Positions 47,355 to 59,957 of a stretch of 64,000 bases of DNA are shown here, one piece after another. Where the stretch lies: assembly GCF_021134715.1 (NCBI RefSeq), contig NC_060026.1, forward strand, positions 2,170,001 to 2,234,000. The letters are read 5' to 3'. Every line of letters begins with the position of its first letter. Positions within the stretch are counted from its first letter, which is position 1. The notes under the pieces were generated by a model. That model was not told where the DNA came from, did not search any database, and saw only the letters and a program-made list of their open reading frames with translations. The DNA comes from Daphnia pulex (lineage: Eukaryota; Arthropoda; Branchiopoda; Diplostraca; Daphniidae). The position numbers and the translations under genes were made by a program.

Positions 47355-48000
47355 GATTCAAAACTTATTACCAGATGTCGCTAGTGTCTCCCATGTTGTT
47401 GTTCTTTAATGGTGAAACGAGGCGAAATGAGCGAGACAAATTGTTGCTTATTTATACTTATATTCCTGTGATTTCAATTACCAAATTGAACTTCATATCA
47501 TATGTAGGTTTATCTTTACCTAGTTTCCTTATTTTTATACTGTATCATTTTATTTCTTCAAATCATTCCAACAAGTTGACTTAGCGGTCAGTCAATTTCC
47601 ATCCAATAGACCCATAATGCTGTCAAAACCTATGTTTGAAGCTCACATATAGTGGAATACAAATCTGCCGAGTTAAGGTATTTTCCCATTACTACTAACA
47701 GTCCATTACAATTCAGATTTTCATGTAACATAGGTATTCTTGAACCATAGGATCTTTTCTGAATCTCAGAATTTTTATGGCGTACCCTGCAATAGCATGT
47801 TTGTTGTTATGGCTGTTTTATTTGTGTTTAGAAGGAAACCCCGCTAAGAGATAGGTAAAGTTTTATTTCTCACAGGTAAATTTGTGTAAATTTGTAAATA
47901 ACATAGAGAAATTCCTTGTCCCATTTCCACTTAGAGTTTCAGTGACATGAAGAGTGTGAAGTGAACCACCTATCACCATGCTACTATAACACTTCATGAC
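47355..48000 (-). repeat. Nested inverted repeat, right half
   Basis: Reverse-complement partner of 46493-47337, separated by a 17-nt loop (47338-47354). Its outer end coincides with the inner boundary of the right histone arm at 48000/48001. A 34-bp stem next to the loop has a single mismatch, so it could form a stable cruciform or hairpin. Confidence 0.8.
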
Positions 48001-48113
48001 ACTAATCCTTGAAATATCATCGTCGAACCACAAGAACATGTCCGTATGAATAAGGCAGTAGTCACCTCTAAAACATAAAACAAACAATTCACAATTCAGC
48101 AGCCTGGGTACTC

Positions 48114-48329
48114 CGCTGCCTTAGTGGTGTAGTACTCCGCTGCTCTGGTGGTGTAGTACTCCGCTGCCTTGGTGGTGTAGTACTCCGCTGCCTTGGTGGT
48201 GTAGTACTCCGCTGCCTTGGTGGTGTAGTACTCCGCTGCCTTGGTGGTGTAGTACTCCGCTGCCTTGGTGGTGTAGTACTCCGCTGCCTTGGTGGTGTAG
48301 TACTCCGCTGCCTTGGTGGTGTAGTACTC
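48114..48329 (-). repeat. 24-bp minisatellite encoding EYYTTKAA x9, right arm
   Basis: Mirror of 44286-44477 with one additional 24-bp unit, the only sizeable length difference noticed between the arms. The Arg variant unit is again next to last. Recent expansion or contraction after arm duplication is the simplest reading. Confidence 0.85.
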
Positions 48330-48575
48330 CTTTGATTGAGTATTGGAAGAATGCAATTGCTGCCGGGTAGGAGATGCTCATTCAATTGATAAATCGCCTT
48401 TTCTCTCTTCTTTTCCGATTTTTTCTTTTCCTGTTTCACATTTTAAACTTTACGGCTATTGCACCTATTGACATACATCTCTTGTCGTTAATAACCAAAG
48501 TCGGTGGAGTTCGGTACAGTGGTCAACACGTTAGCAACGATAGAACAACCAACAGCAGCACGACGTAAAAATAAA
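48330..48575 (-). pseudogene. Tyrosine-rich copy 3 remnant, right arm
   Basis: Mirror of 44041-44285: leader module fused to the minisatellite, and a signal-peptide remnant ending in a stop. Same lesions as the left arm. Confidence 0.5.
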
Positions 48576-48634
48576 CTGTAAACGAATAAAATAAACATTT
48601 TCAGTTATTAATTAACAATTAGAGAACATATGGA

Positions 48635-49127
48635 ATAATTCAAATTATGTAAAACAGCAGATTTACCAATTGCGAATTGGTTGTGCATTGATGTGTAGCA
48701 CTTCGGAGCCACAGTGTAGTAGTTGGGGGCAACGTAGGTTTTAGTGTAACACTCGAGGGCGATGGTAGTGTAGTAAACAGGAGCCTCTGTTTGGTATTTG
48801 TTCGGGGAAGAGTAATACTTGAATTCCTCGGTGTAGTAAACTGGTGTAGCATACGTCCTTGTGTAACATACGGCCTTTTAGGTGTAGTAACTGGTTGCGT
48901 ATGTTTGTTGTGTAGTAAGACGGTAGCATTGCGGTTTGGTATCTGCCACACCCAGGAGCACCGGTACACCAGTGGACGACTCGACCGTCAACGATACACC
49001 AAACAACAGCACTAGACTATAAATTAACTGGATGTGAACATTAAAATAATTAACTATTAGTGACAAATGAACAAATGTAAGAAAGTCTATTATACAAAAC
49101 TCCATGTAAAATAAACGAATTATCCAT
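48635..49127 (-). pseudogene. Tyrosine-rich repeat protein gene, decayed copy 2, right arm
   Basis: Mirror of 43488-43980 with the same lost splice donor after ATGG and the same in-frame TAA (48878-48880). Its TATA box is at 49206-49213 on the minus strand. Confidence 0.6.
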
Positions 49128-49663
49128 GATTGAGAATTGGAAGAAAGCAGTTGTTGCCGGGTCGGAGATGCTCACTAGACTAATCTCTATCACCTTCCTT
49201 ATCTCCTTTTATACGACTTTTTCTAACCCCGATTTACCTCTCAACTCAAGCCTTTCAGCAATTCTACATTTTTGATAATGATGAAACACGTCCCGTTCTT
49301 GCCCAACCTCTACACCACTACATGGCACATTTTACGGAATAATCTCCGTCACCTTCAAATTAGCAATTGACATTGGAGAAATGTAATGAGAATGATTGAA
49401 AAAATGAAGTAACATGAAAAAAATAAAAAGGCCTTCCACACGGTCAGATGCAAGTTAAGTGTCAACAACGCTTCATTGGTTATTCTATTCAAGTGATTTC
49501 TAGCAGAAAATAAGCTTCAGCCTGGCAACTCATGAGCCGCACACATTTAACTATACCAACAAATCTCAACACAAAACCCCACGTGTTATGTAGAACTTCT
49601 TTAAAATAAGTCAAAAGCACTTTTATCCCTTTATCAAAATATTGTCTCTACCCTGACTACTTC

Positions 49664-49698
<35 letters not shown>

Positions 49699-49775
49699 TC
49701 CAGACGTTAATCTTGTAGAAGAGACACAAGAGGAATAAAGCAAGACCCGTTGGGCCCATACCTGTTTCCATTTCT

Positions 49776-50571
49776 GGCTTCACCATTATATAGTAAACTG
49801 GAGAAGCGTAGGTTGTGATGTAACATTGTAACAGCCTTGATGGTGTAGTAACTCGGGGCAGTGGAATATTTCGCAGCTTCGGTGCAGAAAGTCGGAGCAG
49901 CCTAAGTAGTAGCTCGGGTGCCTCGGTTGCGTAGTACTTTGGAGCCTTGATGGTGTAGATGGGGCAGCGTAGGTTGTACTGTAAACCCCGGGGCATGGGT
50001 GGTGTAGTCAACAGGAGCCTCTGTTCGATAGTTGCTTGGAGCAGAGAAATACTTGGGTTTCTCGGTGTAGCAGGGTAGCTGGGGCAGCAAACGTGGTTAT
50101 GTAATATTCGGCCTTGCCGGTGCAGTACTTGGGGGCTTCGGTGTAGCATCTAGGTGTAACGTAGGTTGTTACTAAGAAGCAGCCGCTGTGCAGTAATGAC
50201 GGCTGCCTCAGATGTGGTTGTGTAGCTCAGGGCGGCGTAGTGAACTGGGGCAGCGTAGGTTGTGGTGCAGTACTCCGGTCCCTTGGTGGTGTAAGCTGGG
50301 GCAGCGTAGATTGCAGTGTAATACTCTGGGGCTTTGATGGTGTAGTACTTGGGAGCCTCAGTGTAGTACTCAGGCGCTTTGGTGAAGTAACTCGGGGCCA
50401 CCGTATCCAGGAGACATCGGTACACTCGTGGTCGACCCAACAGCAGCACAACGCCATAATTAACTGTACAATAAACAATTTAAAAATTAATTTCAATTAT
50501 AGCTCATCATATCAACTAGGAATGACATAGAATTGTTTCATGACTCAAAATAAAAATGAATATTTACCCAT
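49776..50571 (-). pseudogene. Tyrosine-rich repeat protein gene, decayed copy 1, right arm
   Basis: Mirror of 42045-42840. The ATGG first exon is at 50568-50571; the second exon starts at 50463 and its frame stops at 50150. Tyrosine-rich text continues in other frames to about 49776, as in the left arm. Confidence 0.6.
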
Positions 50572-50915
50572 GATTACGAACTGATTACACAGTGAAGAAT
50601 CAATTGATGATCAATAGTGCACTGCAGTTGCTATTGCAGTGTCGGAGATGATCACTCGACTGATTTCTTTGGCCTTTTTTTTTTCCTTTAATACGACAGA
50701 CAATAAACAATTTGAATATTAAATATATTCAATAAATGGCATATTAACAATTGAAAAGAAAAAAAAACAATAAAAATCGGCACAAATAGTTAAAAGGATA
50801 TTTACTTATTGCGTAATGATTTTAAAATGAAAAATGCATTTAGTGACGAATAGGACACAGCAGTTGCCGGGTCGGAGATTCTCACTCAACTGATTTCAAA
50901 CGCCTTTTCTCTCTC

Positions 50916-50923
50916 CTTTTATA
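50916..50923 (-). promoter_or_regulatory. TATA box of the tyrosine-rich module, right arm
   Basis: TATAAAAG on the minus strand, mirror of 41693-41700, followed by the TCAGT initiator and the ATCTCCGACCCGGCAAC leader. Confidence 0.6.
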
Positions 50924-50945
50924 CGATTTTTTTTCTACCCCTAAC

Positions 50946-51483
50946 CTCTTAAGCCTTGCGGCTATTGTACCTGCTTGATAATGGTGCAACACTTCCCGTT
51001 CTCACCCAACCTCTAACTCCACATGACAAGTTTAACGTAATGGTATCTCCGTGACCTTCGAAATTGAAGAAAATGGAAACTTGCCTTTCCTTCTTTAGGT
51101 TGACGTTGCTGGGGAAGGGTCTACAACAACCAATATCAAAATGAATACCAAATGGCTGAGCCTTGCGGCTATTGAATGCCTGCTTGATAATGATGCAACA
51201 CGTGTCGTCCTCACCCAACCTCTTCGCCGTCGCATGACACGTTTTACTTTAAGATCTCGGTGACCTTCGAGCGTAAAGAAAATGCAAACTTGCCTTTCCT
51301 TCTACAGGTTGACGTTGCTGGGGAAGGGTCTACAACAAGCAATATCAAAATGAATACCAAATGGCTGAGCCTTGCGGCTATTGAATACCTGCTTGATAAT
51401 GATGCAACACGTCCAATTCTCACCCAACCTCTACACCACCGCATTGACAGTTTAACGTAATATTCCCCGCGACCTTCAAGCGT
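50946..51483 (-). repeat. 210-bp tandem repeat, right arm
   Basis: Mirror of 41133-41670, two and a half units, same order and variants. Confidence 0.7.
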
Positions 51484-51585
51484 GAAGGACATGCAAACTG
51501 GCCGACCCGTCTGCAGGTTAAACGCTACAATGGTAATTGAAAAAATAATTAATAAACACTGCATCAGTTGGAACATGTTGAAAAT

Positions 51586-53397
51586 ATACAGTACCTCCGC
51601 ACACAAAGGATCGACACAGCCGTGGGTACCTACCACGGCTGTCATGAAACTGGCTGCTAGGCCAGAGCGGGAGCCACTTTCGTTAAGATCCAAATGAAGA
51701 CGTTAAATCGTCCAAAACAGCTCGCACGACTCTTCCTTCGTCATCCCGTTGCAGTAAAACATTGGCGGATTTCACGTCACGGTGGACCATAACTGAACCG
51801 CCCGGCTTCTGCTGAGTGGAATGCAGTAGATGGAGAGTCTCGCGGTGAGATGGCGAGCGGTCAGCATCATTTGATTCACGTCTAATTTGAATTTGCTATT
51901 TTTTGCTAGGCCGCCGAAAAGTCAGTCGAAAAGAGTCCCTCCGTTGGTGAATTCAAAGATGAGCGAGACTCTAATCGATGCTTCACCATCACTCGATTCG
52001 TTATCCATGCAAAGACCGAGCAGTCCAATAATATTGCGGTGCTGGACAGCTGAAAGGGCTTCAACCTCTCGTTGAATCATCTTGGCGAACGATCGAGCCT
52101 CGACGACTGTGCTGCAACGCCGAGGAGAGCGGATTTCTTTGACGGCTGCTTGACATCCATGCCAAGTTCCTTTGAAGACTTGACCGAATTTTCCACGCCC
52201 AATCGGCTCATGATAGTTGTCGGTTATCTTTCCAATGCGACGACGGTTGACAACGACAGCTCCGGTTGAGGCGATCACATTGCTCAATCGGACTTGCAGA
52301 AGATCGATTTCATTCAGAATTTCAGGAACACACAAAATTTGGTTTCTTGCTCCAGTGAAAAATAGCTGCAGATATCGATTTGTCGTTGACGCTCTGCTGG
52401 CTCTTAATTCCACTGGGAGGAACAGCCTGTTTGGCTTTGGCTTCCTCCAAACTAAACTCCAATTCCTGAATCTTCTTCTGTAGTTCCAGCATCCACTATA
52501 GATCTTCCAACTGAGAAACTCTTCTTTTGAATCCTAACGTTCCACTGGCTGCGGTTGATTGATTTGTGAAGGTAGTGAATCGGGAACTGGCACATAAATA
52601 GGTGATGCATAGATATTTTGAATAGCCTGTGGTTGTTGATGATGTGGCCGAATATCCCGATGGAACATATTGGCGTTCTAAAAGAAAAATTAAATGTTAT
52701 GAAACATAACAGAACTATGTGCCAAGAACAGTAAACAAGAAATGAATGGAATATTTACAAAATTAAGAAGGAATCATGTTTTTATCCATTTAGCGCTCAA
52801 GTGAAATTATCATTATAGGATAGGTTCAAAACTAGGCAGTTAAAAATGTAAAAAGAATACCAAAATGTTCACCAAGTGAAAATTCCAGTTCATTCACGGT
52901 TTCATTTGCTCAAGAGAGTACATTACGGAAATAAGACTATTAAGTGAATGAAAAAGGAAGCTGGCTTTCCAAATAGTTAAATCTGTATGGGCACCACATC
53001 TTGACCATAATAAGGTTTGCTATGCAAATATAACAAACGAGTTTTAATTACTCTACAAGGAGCAACTGATAGACCACTAGTGTTTTACAAACAGATAGGG
53101 AGGAGCAACCATGCTATCCTCTTGGTGAGGTGTGGGCTAAGATTTGTCTTTAGACATGGGAACAAACCCCAAAACAATCCATCCAGCAACGAGTGGAAAA
53201 GCATGATTTTCAGAAAGATTTTTTACCAAATTTCACTATGCTGTCTTAAATATCACAGGAGTAAAAAGAAATATTAGTCAAAATACAACTACCTTGCAAA
53301 CAGTATTTCCATGGTTTTGGAAGACAGCTTGAATTGGACCATTTTATCGCTGTCACAAGCACGCAGATCACATGAAGCCTTCAGCTGAAGATATTAT
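51586..53397 (-). pseudogene. Protein-kinase pseudogene, right arm
   Basis: Mirror of 39219-41030. It keeps the glycine loop, AVKEI lysine, HRDVKSAN loop and the same internal stops and frame changes. One visible coding difference: the activation-segment motif reads GTHGCVDP here and GTHGYVDP on the left, consistent with neutral drift after duplication. Confidence 0.75.
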
Positions 53398-54085
53398 CTG
53401 AAAATATTCAGTAAAGAATGAAATAAGAATCTAAATAGTGTGTTATCAATTAAAACTATCAAATATATCCAACCCAACGTTAGGAATGAAGACAAAAAAT
53501 ATCGCATGATCGATGTTAACTCTTATTTACATTTCGTCAAAAGGTTCCATAGTAAAAATGCAATAGCAGATGTCAGCTTCTCTTAATAGTGCTATTAACC
53601 ACGAAAACTATTAATAGATTACCAAATCCCTGAGAATAAGAATTATCATCGGGATCGTTGTCACAACACTACCCACTATCACCAATACGCCAGGCGGCGG
53701 CCATTTTGAATATTTTGAAGCTCTAAAATTGAGGGGGAGGGTTCAAGGTTGCATGATGAATTTGATTATTTGAACAAGGTGGATCATAAACTCATCCCAG
53801 AGTACATGAGTTTTCTTTTGGGTATGGACTATTGAGACAAAATGCCCCTCTGTCTCGATACCCCGATAATAGATAAATCTATGCTATGATAATAATAATA
53901 ATGACTTGTAAAATTTGAAAGTTGTTCTTTCACAGTCGGAAAAACCAAACACCAGCAAAAGAAACAGAAAATTAGGTTGAACAAATCCAATTCAATAATC
54001 ACTTGCAACTATACGAAATTCGCACAAGTTGAACCAGATTGAAATGTAGCAATCAACAAGTTTCTTTTTTCCAAATTAGTTTGGT

Positions 54086-54101
54086 GGCCCTTAAAAGGGC
54101 C
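54086..54101 (-). terminator. Histone 3' stem-loop of right H2A, variant loop
   Basis: Mirror of 38515-38530 with the TTTA loop. Confidence 0.88.
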
Positions 54102-54130
54102 GATTGTTTAAAAAACGAGGAACAGGATAT

Positions 54131-54511
54131 TTAAGCCTTGGCGGGCTTGTCGGTCTTCTTAGGCAAGAGAACGGCCTGGATGTTGGGCAAAACACCACCC
54201 TGGGCAATTGTAACACCGGAGAGAAGTTTGTTCAACTCTTCGTCGTTGCGGATGGCCAATTGCAAGTGACGAGGGATGATACGGGTCTTCTTGTTGTCAC
54301 GGGCGGCGTTACCGGCCAACTCGAGGACCTCAGCGGCCAAGTACTCCATGACGGCAGCCAAGTAGACGGGGGCGCCGGCACCGACGCGCTCAGCGTACGA
54401 GCCCTTGCGGAGCATTCGGTGGATACGACCGACGGGGAATTGAAGTCCGGCCCTGCTGGAACGGGTCTTTGACTTTCCCTTTACTTTGCCTCCTTTACCA
54501 CGACCAGACAT
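54131..54511 (-). CDS. H2A: Histone H2A, right arm
   Basis: 126-codon intron-less canonical H2A, protein identical to the left copy. Divergent from H2B across 54512-54846, with its TATA box at about 54587-54594 on the minus strand. No inactivating change seen, so both copies are probably expressed. Confidence 0.98.
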   Translation of the reverse strand: MSGRGKGGKVKGKSKTRSSRAGLQFPVGRIHRMLRKGSYAERVGAGAPVYLAAVMEYLAAEVLELAGNAARDNKKTRIIPRHLQLAIRNDEELNKLLSGVTIAQGGVLPNIQAVLLPKKTDKPAKA

Positions 54512-54846
54512 GTTGAGATGTAGAGTAAGTAAACGCGGTTCCTAAAATCAAGGAACGAGTGATGTATATAATATGAAAAATCGGGGTTTATATAGTCGCT
54601 TGATGTCGGATTCAGAATGCAATCTTGGTAGCCAAACAGTAAACTTTTATTTGCCCCGCCTTTCTTTCATCTCTCCCCTGATTGTGTCACTAGCTCCGCC
54701 CCCAACTGAATATCTATCTGTTACACGTAAGTCTCTGGAGACGCGAGTTTTGGCTACCATCAAGTAGTGAGGGGGAGCCAGCTTCAATATAAAAACGAAA
54801 TTTGAAGTGACGGTCGTTACTTTCTCAGATATACTCAAGTCCTAGA

Positions 54847-55218
54847 ATGCCCCCTAAAGTAAGCGGTAAAGCAGCGAAGAAGGCCGGCAAGGCCCAGAAA
54901 AACATTGCCAAAGGAGACAAGAAGAAGAAGCGCAAGAGGAAGGAGAGCTACGCCATTTACATCTACAAAGTGTTGAAGCAGGTCCACCCCGACACTGGCA
55001 TCTCCTCCAAAGCCATGACCATCATGAACAGCTTCGTCAACGACATTTTCGAGCGCATCGCTGGAGAGTCGTCTCGTCTTGCCCACTACAACAAGCGTTC
55101 GACCATCACTAGCCGGGAAATCCAGACGGCCGTCCGTCTGCTTTTGCCCGGTGAGTTGGCCAAGCACGCTGTGTCTGAAGGCACCAAGGCAGTCACCAAG
55201 TACACCAGCACCAAGTAA
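54847..55218 (+). CDS. H2B: Histone H2B, right arm
   Basis: 123-codon intron-less H2B, protein identical to the left copy, with TATAAAAA at 54788-54795 upstream and the stem-loop downstream. Confidence 0.98.
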   Translation: MPPKVSGKAAKKAGKAQKNIAKGDKKKKRKRKESYAIYIYKVLKQVHPDTGISSKAMTIMNSFVNDIFERIAGESSRLAHYNKRSTITSREIQTAVRLLLPGELAKHAVSEGTKAVTKYTSTK

Positions 55219-55249
55219 ATTGTCTCCGGTCTTCTCTTTCAACCCAAAC

Positions 55250-55265
55250 GGCCCTTTTCAGGGCC
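55250..55265 (+). terminator. Histone 3' stem-loop of right H2B
   Basis: GGCCCTTTTCAGGGCC, 31 nt after the H2B stop; mirror of 37351-37366. Confidence 0.9.
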
Positions 55266-55803
55266 ACCAAACTTTTAAAGAAAAGAAAAAAACCTTACTG
55301 CCACACAGATGTCACTTAAGTGATAAATAATACTTCAATAAACAAATGAAATCGCCAAGATTTATTCCAAAACGAATAAATCCTAAGCCCAGGCAGTGTT
55401 GGTTATTTATTAAGGTTTTCACTATTACTGGAATAACTTGAATAAAAAAATTAAAAAAAAAGATGTATGGTTTACCTACGATTGGATTGTAAATAAAATT
55501 TAATCCAATTCTGGATCTTTCTAGCAATTCTGGCTTGGCTTTAATTTTTTTTCTCACAATTGTTGTGTTTTCTCTCTTTATTTTCCGAAAACACTATTGA
55601 AGAAAAATGAGAAACTTTTGGGGGAATGATTTAATATTCATCATAAACCAGTCAATTTTTTTCCTGCTGGATTAGTTTTACAAGTATGACATACTTTATA
55701 AGTGACTAAGACGTAAAACTACCCCACGCACGAGATGGCTTAATAAGCCAATTTTAAATGGAGACCGAAAGTTAAACGAGAACTCATTCTGTAAAATGTT
55801 TGT

Positions 55804-55819
55804 GGCCCTGAAAAGGGCC
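55804..55819 (-). terminator. Histone 3' stem-loop of right H4
   Basis: Mirror of 36797-36812, minus-strand stem-loop with TTTC loop. Confidence 0.9.
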
Positions 55820-55857
55820 GATTGAATTGAGATCGGAGTCTAAATGAAAATAATTGT

Positions 55858-56214
<357 letters not shown>

Positions 56215-56449
56215 TCAACAGTGGAAGAGTACAAAGCTTTTATATCCCTCCAGTTCCCTTTAGCTGAACGTCCATTGGTTGGGAACCTCCGCAAGGAATT
56301 CTTTCAATGCCCATCATTCTGACAAAGAGAGAATTTCCGTTATCAATTCTTCCCCTCCCATTTTTGAACTAACCAATCCCTAGCCAGTAAACTCGCTCAG
56401 CTCTGCAACGTCCGTAGGTTCCCAACATATACCTAGCACTTTTCACTAG

Positions 56450-56890
<441 letters not shown>

Positions 56891-56919
56891 GCCGATTGAT
56901 TCCCTTCTACCAACAAATC

Positions 56920-56935
56920 GGCCCTTTTCAGGGCC
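56920..56935 (+). terminator. Histone 3' stem-loop of right H3
   Basis: GGCCCTTTTCAGGGCC, 30 nt after the H3 stop; mirror of 35681-35696. Confidence 0.9.
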
Positions 56936-57241
56936 ACCAAAAAAATAAAGAAAAAGTTAAGCTTACCTCATCTCCATTCTAGGCACGTTGAAAACTAAAA
57001 TGTTGACAAATACGTCCACAAATATCACAGCAAATTAAAAGAAATGAATAACGGTGGTAAATTTTATCCAACTGTCACTTGACGTGTGTTTGAGTACAAA
57101 TGAGGTTCGGAATACGGGTAGCGTTGAAGTACTTTCTGTTCAGACTTCTTTTCGCGAGTCTGACCCATTTTCAAACTAAATAATATTTCGAAAAGAATCG
57201 ATCAGGTGGTAATTTGAAACCAACGAAACACGAATTACATT

Positions 57242-59876
57242 TTATTTTTCCAACGATTTTTTATGCGAGTCGGACCAGGCCATGACTAGATCAAGTTTTT
57301 TGAAAATTCTTTCTAATTTATCCAGCGTAGGTGTGCAATTTCCTCCTTGTGAGATATTATTCTTTGAAATATTCTCGATCGGGGAAACGGCGCTTTGCAC
57401 TGTACGAGGAAATGTTATCAAGGAAAACCCTTCAATTCCAGTATCGGCTGCGTTAAATTCCAAAACTGAAAGACAACATTGCGAGCTCAATGAACACAAG
57501 GCTATGGCGTGACAAGTGGGGTGGAAAGCGACCGCCATGACGGGATCAATTGTAGACGTGGGCAAGGTTGTAACGGCTACAAGATCACCCCGCTCCAAAT
57601 CAAACCAGTGAACAGAACCATCCTCACTGCCGGATATCACGTAACCACCGCACGGACTGATGCTACTTGCCAGTCTCAGCCTGCCAACAACATTTCCATA
57701 TCAAATATTGAATATCAGTTTAAATGATAATGCTTTTCGCCAGAGCTAGACTATGCCTGTATGCTATTAGACTATACCTTGGGTTATAGATGCCACTGTA
57801 CGAAATCAAATTAAGACCAGACTTTGGCTCGAGCAAACACATCTGACTTCCTCTGTAGTGGACTAGTAATCTGCCTCCAGAAGGATGAAAGCAGAGGCAG
57901 TTGATGGGAGTTTCATTGCGATATTCTTCACTAGATTCGTTGAGGATCCTGTTGATTGAAGAGGGAAAAAAAGTCTAATAGTTATCACGTCATATTACAA
58001 TAAAAAATAACAAATACTTTTCAAAATGTAAGCCAGAAATGGTCGAGTTCCAGACACAAATGGAACCTTTCGCATCTGCGCTAAATAATCTTCCATGGGA
58101 GTCCCAGCAGAGGCTGTTGATCGGTGCCCTGTGCTGGACATAGGTGCTTATTAGACGAGGTGTCGATGAATTTAATTCCCATAACCGGATCAGCTGATCG
58201 AAACATCCAGTGACTACACGGTCGTCGGATTCGCCGAAACGGGCGCTGTACACGTAAGCTGGATGAGGCAAAACCACGTCATTGGAATCGTTCCAAACTC
58301 GAGCAGTGCAGTCCGCACCGCAGGATAGTAAACGCCAACCCTCCCCGCCTTCATTCTTGTTCCATTCAAGATCATACACATTGCCCCGATGTCCTTTCAG
58401 GTGCAAAGGAATAACTGAGTTTTGATACACCATGATATCTCCAGTTGACAAAGCGAAGGCTAAAGATGATCCATCTGAGCGGTAACAGGCAATTAAGGCT
58501 CCTGCCGCAGCAGACTCGTATGTAAAGCCTCGTCTGGTGGGAAGTTTGAATGGCTGTCCGCTGAGCCGGCCTCCTCGTAATGGACTGGTTACGTTGAATC
58601 GACTTTCCTCCGTCACGGTTGAACTTTTAGAACTGCCGGAAGATAGCAGCGTGACGTAAAGAGTTGCTGGATACTTTTCTTTCTCTGCGCTATTAAACCA
58701 ATTGAAGAGGTCGCTAATAGTCGGCCTAGGTGTTGCGTGTCCGAATAAGCAACGCGCAGGCGTTTTATACAGCTGAAGTTGAAGTTTCTTGCCTATGTGT
58801 TTGACGCCAGTTCTTGACATGGGGCGCAAAAACCCCCAAGCCAATAAAGAGCTAACTGTCGTGTTGGATTCACTCACGAATTCGAATAAGAAAAGGATTT
58901 CTGATAAATATTTGTCTGCATCCAAGTCAAAAACCATTTCTTGATTCCATTCCGGCAGAGCATTGGACTTATTGGAGACTTGATGAGGACTATGGGCAAT
59001 ACATGATCCTGTACATTGCGGTGAAACGGGGACCTTATTGTTCACCATGTAACGACCTGTCTTGCAACTGACGGCATGGACCACAATCAGTGGTTGACTT
59101 TTAGGTTGATCTAAAATCAATCTGTCACATTGGTGGACAACAATTTTCAAGATACTGTGCTCCAATGACAGAGTTTCATTTGATTCTTGATAACCAGCAC
59201 TGTTCTCTTCTTCTATATTGTGATCTGATGATGAACTTGCTGAACTGTACAGGTTTTTCACTGATGTTTGTCTACTATTCTTGTGACTTTCTTTATTAGA
59301 ATTTATCTTTGCTGGATGAGATGAAGAAATTGAAGTTCTTGTGTGTTGGCTACCAACAGAAGGTGCCACACTTAAAACATTGTCACTATTATTTTCATCG
59401 TCACTGCTGTTTGTTATTGCTGGTGAAGCCCTTCTTTCATGTTGTATGGTTGCTCGCTCAACTGAAGATGAATGCCCAAGTTCTGGAGAATTACTGGAAC
59501 TTTTCACTTTCTTAAGCTTTTCAGAATTTAAAGAGCTGGAGCAGCTGCCCATTTCATTCTGCTGCTCATCTTCGTACCAAAAAGAGGGGTTGGTATGGGA
59601 TTTCACTTTCACTAAATTTTGTTGAAGGCCTACATTGATGATGGTTTTGTTTTGCACGGAAGAAAGCTCACGTAGTTCTACGTGTTCCTTCACACTGTTA
59701 CGGTGTTTTTCTTGTTTCTTGAATCGATGCCTCTTGGATTGATTTGTTTTTCTTTCCTGAACTTCTTCGCTATACGAATTTGCACTTCCCAGTAGAGCTT
59801 CAAAGTCTTTACGAGTGCTCTCAAGCACTGAAATGGGCGAGGAGGGTAAAATTTGCAATCTGTCTTCAGGCTTCAT
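57242..59876 (-). CDS. AHI1: AHI1 / jouberin, C2-like and WD40 ciliary transition-zone protein
   Basis: Three exons on the minus strand: 59876-58018, 57948-57778 and 57680-57242. GT-AG junctions (both phase 2) sum to 2,469 nt, 822 aa plus stop. The N-terminal ~240 residues are Ser/Lys-rich and disordered. A C2-like domain follows (LIVVHAVSCKTGRYMV, LPEWNQEMVFDLD, WGFLRPM, KLQLQLY, then YPATLYVTLLSSG). A WD40 propeller then occupies the rest (GHRGNVYDLEWN, LLSCGADCTARVWND, VVTGCFDQLIRLWEL, INSLCWDSHGRLFSADAKG, GYVISGSEDGSVHWFDLE). This order and these motifs match jouberin, which acts at the base of primary cilia; arthropods have cilia on sensory neurons. It lacks the C-terminal SH3 domain of the human protein and is about 370 residues shorter. 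The start is the first ATG in frame. An X-box lies 68 bp upstream. Confidence 0.85.
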
Positions 59877-59943
59877 CTTGCTAAAGTAACGAATCACTGA
59901 ATCAAACACTGACTACCGCAGGTTTGTTATGATGTTATTGCGC

Positions 59944-59957
59944 GTTGCTATGGCAAC
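59944..59957. promoter_or_regulatory. RFX X-box in the AHI1 promoter
   Basis: GTTGCTATGGCAAC fits the X-box consensus (GTTGCC-like half-sites separated by AT) bound by RFX factors, the master regulators of ciliary genes. It is nearly palindromic and lies 68 bp upstream of the AHI1 ATG, the range typical of X-boxes in cilia genes. Confidence 0.75.

Larger units (their letters stand above)
44591..48000. other. Palindrome spacer (3.4 kb)
   Basis: Sequence between the arms that is not part of the 9.2-kb duplication. In order: unremarkable AT-rich DNA to 44840, a piggyBac-type MITE, an exon-like block (45144-45228), a second TIR element (45401-45789), a larger exon-like block (46059-46314), and a nested inverted repeat from 46493 to 48000. 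Confidence 0.8.
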
